A stretch of 64,000 bases of DNA from Siphonodentalium dalli. Taxonomy: Eukaryota > Mollusca > Scaphopoda > Gadilida > Siphonodentaliidae. The stretch spans positions 105,549,319 through 105,613,318 of the forward strand of contig CP136066.1 in assembly GCA_032622095.1 (NCBI GenBank). The letters run 5' to 3'. The translations under genes and the position numbers were made by a program. The notes under the pieces are model-generated. The model was given only the letters and a program-made list of their open reading frames with translations. It was not told the DNA's origin and ran no database searches. Every line of letters begins with the position of its first letter. Positions within the stretch are counted from its first letter, which is position 1. Positions 12,801 through 24,800 of the stretch are shown here, in pieces.

Positions 12801-15800
12801 TGCAATAAAAGACAAGCTTCCAACTGCTCGGCAAAGAAAGAAAAGTGTGAACAGCCTTGTTTATTTCTAGGTATACCTACAATTAAGACGACACATATTA
12901 TAAATCAATTAGTTCACACGCCATTGCTAATGCAGTCAGGATGTAAGTGACACTCTCGAAATTTGGCAGACTCAGTAACAAGGTGATTAGCATGACATGG
13001 GTCCTGTTAAACAAGGTTTTATTGAATTGGGACTGAGACTCCATTTGCACATCATTACCGTATTATGTAATCCGATTATCAGTTGCAGATCACAAACTGT
13101 GAGGACACCTCATGTGTGCTGCCTACTCCAATTTTCTATTAATCAGATATAAGATCTCAATAACTATTCAATTGGAATAACACATATTTTAAATCAAAAT
13201 CACAAATGTCACAATCTAGCATAAGCAAAATATAATTAACACCAATATGTATTTCACCAAACGATAAGGAGATGCACGAATTCTTTGCATGAAATTTAAT
13301 AATCTTGCTAATTACAAAAAATGCTGTTTAATTTGAACAAAGATCCACCGATATTACTGTTGCTATGCTCAGCCTTCATAATTGGCTACGGCAATCAGCA
13401 TTGCCGAAGCAATTTGCTGAAGCAAACTGGGCCATGGCATACTGTTGCCGTAGCGGATTGCCGAAGCCAAACAATCTTAATTAAGAGGGCTGCTATGCTA
13501 TTAAACAAACGATGATGTCTTACCAGAAATAACACAGGCTCTCAGTGAATAGATGCCGTTATCTGATTGGATAATGACGAGATCTGCGGAAGGGTCAATT
13601 GCCCAGTAACAAGAGTTTGAAAACCAGATTGTGTTTGTTATAGTGTTACAGTGTTGTTATCAAATATCACCAATGACAAGTGAATTTCAAATAATCAGTT
13701 GAAAATCTGTGTTTTGCAGAACTTTTCTTATAGTCATGTTCATGATTTAATCATCTTATTTGAACTGATATTCTCTTTGTGGTACTAATAAGCATAGTGA
13801 AAACAGCAATTTACTGTAACAGTTGATGTATAATTAACAATGGTTTCAACACGTGACATTTCATTTTGTGGGATTATTGTTAATGGAAATAAGAACGAAG
13901 TATATCTATTTATCACATTCTTTTTGATAGTTATGATTTTACTGGCTTTTATGTTATTTTTCATTTACCCACTTTCAGTATTTAATTTATTATTTCAACA
14001 GAAACTCCTGTCTTGAAACAGTATTTCTGAAGACGTTCATATAATCGCTATCATCAATAGAGTATGTACCTTTATCTCCTCAACAGAGTCAACACAGGTT
14101 TGAAGAACAGTGTAGTTAGTGGAAAAATCCAAAAGATAATCCACAAGACTGCTGTCATCCAAATTAACTTCAGTGTATGGAAGTATTTCTTTTTGAACAT
14201 CATCCAGAGTTTTCTTTTCATTGTCTGTAAAACAGAATGAAAAAAAAAATGTTAAAATTTCCAAAAGGTAACAATGCCAGGTTTCTAGAGAATTCGCGCT
14301 CAAAACTTGGCAAATTGTATGACAGGGTTCATACACCAATACAAGGATGAAATGCCATGACTTTTCCCAAGCTTTTCCAGAAATTTTCCAAGACCTCAAG
14401 CCAATAAAATTCCATAACTTTTCCAGACTTCACTAGATGCAGGATTTCAGTTAAACGTATGTCAAAACTTAAATAGTTAACATCTTTTCACAACTTAGTT
14501 TCAGTATCAGTTAAATTAGTCTCACTTCTAATAGCATCCTGTGATATTGACATTTTACCTACAAGGTTCAACTTCAAGGGTATAGTACGTTAAGGATAAT
14601 TTTGAAATTGCATGACGGTGGATTTTTCCAGAACTTTTCCACTGAGCAGTTAAAAAATGTGCCTTACCAAAACTTTCCACAATTCCAGACTAGCGAGCGT
14701 ATGAACCCTGTTTTAAAAAAAATGACTGCAGCCTTCGAAATTGGGAAAAAGTCCCGCAGCATTAATTTTAATGCCATGGCATTTGAGATTAGGCATTTCC
14801 AACGGCATTGCATGCCATGGCCAATTTTGAAGACTGTGACTGCAATATTTTATACATCCACTAGCGAAAGCAGAAAAATAACCCATCTTACTTCATGGTA
14901 AGAATTAAGAATTCCCAGCAACTACCGCAGGGGTCCACTCCAGGAACTTTAAAGGGACGGGTGGCCTTCGTTGTAGGTTATAATTTAGAAAGAACATTGA
15001 TCAAATTATGATAATTTCCTCAAGAATATACTAATAGTATAGCATAATGATGATATGGATGCAATAATATTCACAATACATGCTTTGTGTCATAGAAAAT
15101 ACAGATCAAGTGTTCCTTAGTTTCTCGCAAAATGCATAGTGAATTGTTTAGAAGCAGAGAGTTATAAATGTGACAATAACATGCAATGTATGCAATATTT
15201 ATGATTGGTATAAGAACAAAATATGTCTATTATATATAATATTATTTCTGTTTATGACGGTTTTAGCAGATGTGACTATTTAAACAGCTATACCCACCGT
15301 GAAGGCAGCCCGTATCTTTATAAAAAATATATTATATATATTACAAGTACCAGTAATATGTAACAAAAGTTCCCTGACCCCTGTGGTGACAACCTGTATT
15401 TAAACTACGTATTCATTTTGAAGTCAAAAAGTTCCAGCCTTTCCTGGTCTGGCAGCACTTACTTTGTGGGTGAGTTATATATATATACACACCAGCCCTG
15501 TTAATTAGCATTGGTTATCGCCTGAGTCGAGGCAAATGCCTAGGCAAATATAATTCTCATCAGCTAATTGTTGTCCGAGGCAAATCTCAGAACCTGCATT
15601 GAGTCTTGATGTCAAAATGTACAGTTCCTATATATAAGGGGATAACCATTCTATAGGCTGCAGCTAATTATATAGCTTAGAATGAATTTGGTTCTGTGAA
15701 GTATTTTAAAATGAAAATGGTGCGATTTATACCAAACTTTTACCTTTTCGGTATTTATTCCAATACCTCTGACTGAAAAAGTGCCCTGTTCTGAAAGTTG

Positions 15801-18800
15801 TGTCCCCTCTTGCCTTTGGTTGCTTTTGGCACCCCTCTCCACAATTCTTACCTATAAGCTGAAGAATGTCAGGAGTTCCATTTTGTAAACCTCCAGTAAA
15901 GTTACTCGTCTCAAATGCTTTAAGTGGGTTCAGCAGCATTGGTGTACTTGGCACAAAACATGAGCTGGGGGTTCTGAAATAAAATGTTTTTTGCAATGCA
16001 TAACACCTGTATATATAATATTTATGTTTTACTAAATAATTTCACACTGTAGTGACAATTATTCAGGCCTTAGGATTTGACGAGAATCACCGAATCGAAT
16101 TCTCGTAATGATTCTCACGAAACTATTAAATTTTCAGTGCTTTATGACCAACTTGATTCAGCAGTTGATTCTCGCAAAATTAATGTATTTTGAGCCCTGA
16201 TTATTGGGTGCCATGTGCCATGACGTGGGCCTTAAATGCTATTATTCCCTAAATAATGTCACCAAATGAAGCACTATCAGTTACAGTTCTAATTTCTCAA
16301 TGTGCCATTGTAGTGACTGCTCAGTGCTCACATACTGGTACATGTGTGAAGATTACCAAAAAAATTATGAGATTTTTCTTCTCTATTAAAAACAGATCAA
16401 CCGCAATCTAAGGGTTATATCTTAAGAAGATATTAATGGAAATGAAAGTGTCAATAACACTGTAGCTCAACTTAGAGAGGGGATAATATCATACATTACA
16501 TTCAATAAAGTGATAAGTAATTCACAGTTCAATTCGGAAATTTAAAATGTTTACTTTAAAGTATTTGGTGATGCAAAGAGTAAAATCCAAGATGCAGGCT
16601 GCCTGCAGCCATATTTTTGATCGAATATCGTTCAAATGTAATCATGAACATGATTACAGTATATTTTGGCTGCTGCCTGCAGGGTGTGCCGATGGCCTCA
16701 AATGTGCGATCCAAGCTAGATAGCCATGTATTTTTACGAAATTTGCAAACATTTTATGGCTCCCATTTAGTGGTCACTCGAAGATACATATGAAGTATTT
16801 AGTAACAATCCAATGAGGGATATGGGATCATGTGGCCTGTAGGGTAATGCAAAGGGTTTAGTCATGCAAAGAGTAAAATAAAAGATGTCATTGGCGGCCA
16901 TGTTTTTCAACGAAATACAGGAAAAAAAGGCCGTCCGGCCACAGTGTCCCCCGAAAAAGTGGCTTCATTGGGGGGCATCAGCTTTTCTGAAAAAAATAAC
17001 AAGGAACCTACATCCGAAGCAACCAGACAAAAATGGGTGGATCTTACCCATATTCGAACTTGATCTGTATTTCGAGCTGATAAACTCATATACCAAATTT
17101 GATTCAGATATGATCACACAAACTAAAGTTACCATCAGAAATTGACAGGATTCTAAGTAAAAAAAAAGGGCCATAACTCTCACATAAATGGGCGGAGCAA
17201 ACCTATATTCGAACTTGACCTGTATTTTGGTCTGATAAACACACCTATGAAATTTGCTTTTGATCTAATAACTAAAGTTATCATCCGGAAACCATTTCCA
17301 GTCGGACGGACACCGGCTATTTTAATAGTCCCCCCGAAATTTATTTTTTGGGGGACAAAAATTGATGGCTCCCATCTAGTGGTCACCCAGAATATCCATG
17401 AGTTTTGTGATGATCGGATGAGGGATATGGCCTACAGGTAGGGTATGCCATAGGATTTAGTCATGCAAAGAGTAAAATCCAAGATGGCTGCCGATGATAG
17501 CTCAAATCTAGAGGTGACCCTAAACATCCCTATAAATTTTCAAAACAATTCCCAATGAATGCGGCCTGCAATGGATTAAAATTTTAAATCTATAAGATGG
17601 CTGATGGCAACCATGTTTTTAAAAGAATTTCAGAAAATATCAATGGCTCCCATCTAGAGGTTACCCCGAAGATCCGTATGGATTTTGGTGTTAATCGCAT
17701 GAGGGATGTTGCCTTAAAATGAAAAAAATTTATCCCATCCAGAAACACCCCAAAGATTCATATGAAGTTTGCTTACTGTTTGGTGATGATCGGATGAGAG
17801 ATGTGACCTTAGGGTGTGCAAAAGGAAATTGTTGACAGACGGACTACGGACAACAACCTGCATGGCAGTCCTCCCCCCCCCCCAAATTTTATAATTATTC
17901 ACTTACCATATAACTGCTTTTATTTGCCGAATAGGTAATAATTTTAGTGGAAGTTTTAACAGCAAATTTTATAATTATTTGAAAATTTAGACCAAGCACA
18001 TATTTTCAGTAAATCAGGAAACAAGAAATTTTGCAGTCTCACTTTCAAGGTAAATTTCTTGTTTTCTTAATTATCATAAATTTGCTACCTACAGTAATGC
18101 CCTAAATAATCAACACCTTAACCACATCAGAATTATGGGTAATTTTTCAGGAATTAGTCAGAAATATGGCTTAATTGTTGCCAACTTGCCAAAAGCTCTC
18201 AGTGAGAGCTTTCCAGTGAATGGCAACAAGCCATACATGTATTTCTGACTAAATCCTGAAAAATTACCCATAATTCTGCTGTGGTTAAGGAGTCTATTAT
18301 TTAGGGCATTACTGTATTATAAACGTTTTTCTACATGTTTTACAGATGAGCCAACTTGTGTGCTGTTAATTGTAAATTTTTGAAAGACAGAAATGTTTTT
18401 CCATTTGCTAATTCTTTAAATATGTGGCGCCAATCCATGGGAGGAAATTATGAGGAGACTGCACTTAATTCTCTGCCTGGAAAATGGAGAAAATTTGATG
18501 AAAAAAAAAACGAAACTATTTGTCCCAAGTCACCTGGTAAGCTGTCAGAGCCCTTGAGTTGTTATGTTAGTTTTATTATAAAATATACAATTAACTAACC
18601 CAAGTAGCCCATTTAACAAGAATGGTGTTCCCATGGGTTGAAATGGTCTCAACAGAGGTGTTCTCTCTGGAGTAGACTTCATGAAGTTCATCAGATTCCC
18701 ATAATTGAGTGGTGTGAAGTGTGCTGAAAACAATGGCGTTTTTGTGGAAAATAATGGTGTCTTCTGAAGGGAAGGTAGCAATGGCGTCTTGAATCCTTGG

Positions 18801-21800
18801 AAGACATTCAATGGTGTTGCATGTTGTTGAAGCTGCATGAAACCAATTGGTGGTGTGATGGATGACTGCAATCCTCGAAGAAAATCATCTCTCAGCTGAT
18901 TTGTTTCACAAATCTACAAAAAAGATTAAGAGATTACTAGTAAGGTTTGCAATGATATACATGTACTCTTGAGTGCCTAATAAACGTATACATGTACGAT
19001 TATTAAAATCGAGGTAAAATTCCCACCTGTACGATCGTTATTTGGTCCTGTACGTTTATTAAATTAACCAAAATAAATAATGCACCAATCTTAAATTGTG
19101 TTATTCATAGATAAATGAACTCTTGATTGTTGACAGTGATCAGCACACTGTAGATTCACAGACCTGCCATGGCTATCCATCGAAACTATTTCTGTCACAT
19201 GGCATCAGTAAACCAGTCAGATGGTGCATTTTGTTGGGATGTATGGTACTAATATTTCCAGTCTGTACGTTTATTCCGCCCTGTACTATTATTCAGTTAC
19301 GCGACATTTTCCAACCTGTACTATTATTCCACCCTGTACTTTTATTAGGCACTCAAGAGTACTATGGTAAAAGCCACATAAAACCCATTCAAAAAGCACT
19401 GTGGGGGATATGCTCCTTGAAATCTCATTCCGCCCGAGCAAAATTCTGATTCCGAGCGGTATAAGTTCCGATTCTGCGAATGTTTTGCTCGATTTTCCAC
19501 GACCATGTTTACTAATTGGTGTAACTCATGGGATTACACTTTCAAATGTTAGGATTTGTTTCTAAGGTATTCTACTCTTCTCTTACTTATTCTTTAGTCC
19601 CCTATATACAGGGTTTCCGCTATACCGGCAGGGGGTCCCCTTGACGGCCCGTTCCCCTCGCCAAGTTTTCCCCTCCTGCCATACCCCAGGACATACTGCA
19701 TATCTATAAAGGTATAAAGATGTTTTAAACTTCTGAATTTTGTTGGAATAGTACTAAGGAATTTTAAAAGGTGAATTTATTTTATATCTTGTGAGTGTAC
19801 ACGTACACTCTAAACGCGTTGTTAAATTGAAACAGGAAGTGGTTGGAACTGACATCGCTAGAAGCTATGCCTTTGAGGCTGGTTAGTTACGTTGCGGTTA
19901 GTACCCGGTTATGTTATGCAAAAGAGCAGTATTTTAATCGTACCTGTCATGTTTTATACCGCAAAATATACTGTTCACTTTGTAATAGAGCGAGAGAGAA
20001 ATGTGGGAGTAGCCGCACCGGGCATCAATGCATCTTACCACTGCCCACAAAGAATACTCGTCGGCCAGATATGTAATCAGCCTTAATATATTCCGATTAC
20101 GTTATGCATCCGAAATATCTGCTGGATCTTCCACAGTGAGTCTTTTAACATTAACGAGCATGTTTAACTCGGGATCCAAATTACTGGTGTTCTGTAAATG
20201 TACTTCGTAAATTAATTTATATCTAATAAATTTACTAGTTTTAAAGTTACAGGTACATGCATAAGGTTTGATAGCTTGGCACTTGGGCAGAAATGGAACA
20301 AAACAATCTGCCATTTCTACTCTCACACGATTCTATTGGCCGATATAACGAAAGTAGTTCAACCAGTGCTAAAAGTAAAACAGGCTACTTTTACCTGGAT
20401 TTTTCCCCTTGACGGCTACCGGCCCCATTCCCCTACCCCCTAGCAGAAACCCTGCTATATAGCACTCTGAACTAAATTACAAGGGTTGCTCACTCAAATC
20501 CACACACACAGAAGAAATGTATGGTGTACAAATGTGAATTTCGAAGCGAAAAAGATAATGTTTTGTAGAACAAATTGCTTACGTGTTGATCAAAATACGC
20601 GATGTTGGCTTGATATGTTGCCTTAAAAGTATCAATACCATACGTTCCGATTCTGTTTTCGGAGTGTTCTGATTCATGACACGCACATTTTCAGCGTTCC
20701 GATTCCTGACATGGATAAATGTTTACTGTAATCCAATTAATTGCTTCATTTTGCTGGCTCCATGGCGGTTCTACATGACTGTAAATTGTCTTATAATGAT
20801 TAACCAAGTACAACGAATTAGTAACTTATACTACAAGTTGTAACAACAGATCTACAACGTCACTGGTGTTGATTTTTATGTGTTTTTTTTTTCATTTTCC
20901 TATAATATCTTGAGGTACTTATTAAAAAGACCAAAGATACATGTATATGAGAAGTCAAATTGATATTTATAAATAATTGAGCTTAAAGGTACTCAATCCT
21001 ATTCGATGGTCCACATATCATCAGATTCCATCAACAACAACAACAATAATGTTTTTAAATGCTGCTCCAGTTATCAGAACCGATTAATTGCCTCTTATTT
21101 TAATATCAACATTTTGTTCAACAAAATTTTGCCGGTTTGTCAATTATTTGACAAAAAAGACACTTGATTTTAGAGTTATCCATCTTGATCTGCAATTTGG
21201 TCTGAGACCGTCTTCTCGTCGACCTTTTACTGGCCACTAAAAATATCGGTGGTAAAAAATAATAGATCTCAAAAATCGATATTTGATCAGACTGAACTTT
21301 GTTGGGTGGGTTCCTCGACTCGAATCCAATATTTTTGACCACCGAAACCTAGGAAATAGTAATTGTACGAGCGTTAAATCTGACTATGCATCTTCAAAGG
21401 AATATCTAATTGTGCTTAAGCACAATAAGGGAAGATCTAATTGCGCTTAAGCGAATATTTTATTGTGTTTAAGCGCAATAAGGCATATCTTATTGATCTT
21501 AAGCACAAAAAGGAATCGCCAATATCACTTTAAAAGCGCAATAAGGAATATTATTATTGCGCTTTTAAGTGCAATACGAGCTAATTGAGCTTCAGTGGAA
21601 ATCAAAATATTCCTTAATACACTTAAAGCACAATTAGTCACATTACATAAACACTAATTCAAATGGTGTAGTCCATAGTGCAATGGGTGGAGTTTATCTG
21701 TGACCTGGTAACTGTCCATGTGTAGGCCTATATTCGGATTCTATTTGCACAGAGGGCTTATCTCATGATGGAGATATTAATTGCGCTGAGCGCAATAAGA

Positions 21801-24800
21801 ATGAGGCGCCAGAGATGCAATTGCACTTAGGTGCAATAATAAATGTCTTATTTCGTTTAAGCGAGGGACCAGGACACAAGCTTTCCAAGTGTTGGAAATT
21901 TCCAACCTGTCACCCCCCTTAAGGTTGGAAAATTTCCAACTGATGACCATTTTAGTAAAAAAAATTGACCAAAAATAGGAAAATATACAAATATTGGTCC
22001 AAAAACAATTAATTCCCCCAATAAATTATTTGAAAATCAAACTACAAGAACATTTTCAACCTATTGTTGGTGTGAAATTTCCAACTAATGTTTTGGCAAG
22101 TATGAAATTTCCAACTGTTGAAAATTTTGACCAAAGTTGGGGGTGTTGGGGGGGTGAGACACCCCCAACCCCCCCCCCCCCCCCCCCCTTGTCGCCACGT
22201 CTTTGCTCATAACATGCTGATAAAACTCATGTATATCAGAACATATACTGTACTAGAAGTATAAAATGACTTCTGAGAAAACGCTCTTTAAAAAAAAACT
22301 CTTTTTAAATGTTTGTATTATCTTTTTCATTTCTGAACACATCCGTTATCAGGTCTGGCTCATGTGCAGATCTGACTATAGTCCGATTTTCACATAATGT
22401 GCAAATCGAGCTATATCAGTTTATCATCAGATTTTATTAGTACAACATTCATAATTATTTCTTTTTTTAATCTTTTTGTAATCTTCTTCAAACTTCATAA
22501 AATCACTTTATTTTGGAAACTGCATGATTGTCCCCAGCATCAATTGTTACCAAAATATTGAGAAATAACCAACTGAATTTCAAAAGAAATGGTATTAGGT
22601 AGAAATAGAAAATTTCGTACCAAAACCAGCCTTCATAATTGGCTACGGCAATCAGCAATGCCGAAGCCATTAGCTGAAGCAAACTGTCCCCATATCAATG
22701 GTTGCTGTAACATTTGCCGAAGCCAACAAATTGCAATTATGAGGGTTGCAAAACTGTATAGCTCGATTTGCACATTATGTGCAAATCTGACTATATAGTC
22801 AGATTTGCACATGAGCCAGACCTGGTTATTCAGTCAATATAGATTTCTTCCAGAAAACAAATGCTCTTTAAAAAATGTTTTACTTCAAAAGTCGTCAGAT
22901 AATTACTTCAAAACGTGGCACTACAACCATGGTTCTTCGTGTATGGGTTTAAAACAAATGCTCTTTAAAAAATGTTTTACTTCAAAAGTCGTCAGTTAAT
23001 TACTTCAAAACGTGGCACTACAACCATGGTTCTTCGTGTATGGGTTGGTTTCAGTCACAGATGGATTTTGTGAATAACTGAGTTCTACATTCCTAGTATT
23101 AATGTTATGTGGTAGCTAATAACTGTTACAGTTAACACATCCTTTGATTTTGAATGAGGTGATGTGAGGTAATGCCATACAAAAATATACAAGTAATACA
23201 AGGGGAATGATAGTATGAATCTTAGTCCAATTTCTAGACCAGTCGGGTATGTTGTCAGAGCAGTTCAGTACTGATCCAACAAAACATAGTTCAACCAGCG
23301 ACACAAATTTAGGTGTTTGGTTTTTTTATATATGGAACAGTCCAAAATGTTGACAACTCTGCAAGATGGGGTTCAATCACTCTCAAAATTGCGGGTACAT
23401 AGGCTTCCAATGTTGGGTACTGGGGGTCATACTCACTAAATGGGACAAGAATAATTTTAATAAAAGGTCAGCCGACCACAGTGTCCCCTGACAACGTGGC
23501 AAGTCGATGCCGCTTTGTTAAAGAAATTAAAAAAACTGTTGAAATGTTCTAAGTCGAAAAGGGTTAATAACTCCGTAAAAAAAAAATTCCCTCATCTATA
23601 TACATGTTGCACATCTCCAATATGTGGGTAACAATACTCTGAAGTTTCAAATATAGGAGGAGTTGATTACACCATGAAGCCTTGAAGGTACCCTCAAAAT
23701 TATAAAAAATGTTGAAATTTTCTGTTAAAAAGGGTTAATAACTCTGTAAAAAAAAAAAAAAATCCGTCAACTTTATACAATTGCACATCTCCAATATGTG
23801 GGTAACAATACTCTGAAGTTTCAAATATATACGATTAAAACCATTGAAGGTACCCTCATACTGAAAATTATAAAAAATGTTGAAATTTTCTGTTAAAAAG
23901 GGTTAATAACTCTGTAAAAAAAAAAAATCCGTCATCTTTATACAATTGCACATCTCCAATATGTGGGTAACAATACTCTGAAGTTTCAAATATCTACGAT
24001 CAAAACCATTGAAGGTACCCTCATACTGAAAATTATAAAAAATGTTGAAATTTTCTGTTAAAAAGGGTTAATAACTCTGTAAAAAAAAAAACAATCCGTC
24101 ATCTTTATACAATTGCACATCTCCAATATGTGGGTAACAATACTCTGAAGTTTCAAATATCTACGATCAAAACCATTGAAGGTACCCTCATACTGAAAAT
24201 TATAAAAAATGTTGAAATTTTCTAAGTAAGTCGAAAAGGATTAATAACTCCGCCAAAAAATAATTTTTCCGTCATCTAGATACATGTTGCACATCTTCAA
24301 TATAGCTGAATTGGTCATTGTTGTATGGTTTCGATCAAAAAGACACACAGGATCTCTCAAACGTGCAAAAAGACACCCAGGATCTCTCAAACGTGCAAAA
24401 AGACACCCAGGGTGTCCAAAACATGCAAAAAGACACCCAGGATCTCAACGTCAACGGGAATTTACATTAGTCGTCTGCTATTTACAGAATTGCACTGCCA
24501 GTCAGACTCGAAGCGGATGGCATAGGCCTATAAGTAAATTTAAATTCCGTTCATATTTCACTCCGATCACAAACAAATAATTATTATTTATAATATTAAT
24601 ACTAAATTAATAAATATATAGCAGACAACTAATCTAAATTCCTGTTGTTTGGTGAGACTTTGAGATCCTGGGTGTCTTTTTGCATATTTGCATAATTTGG
24701 GACATCCTAGGTGTCTTTTTGCACATATGACATTATGAGAGATCCTGGGTCACAGTGGGTGTCTTAAACTGTATTTTTGCTCCAAACCTAGTCCAACAAA

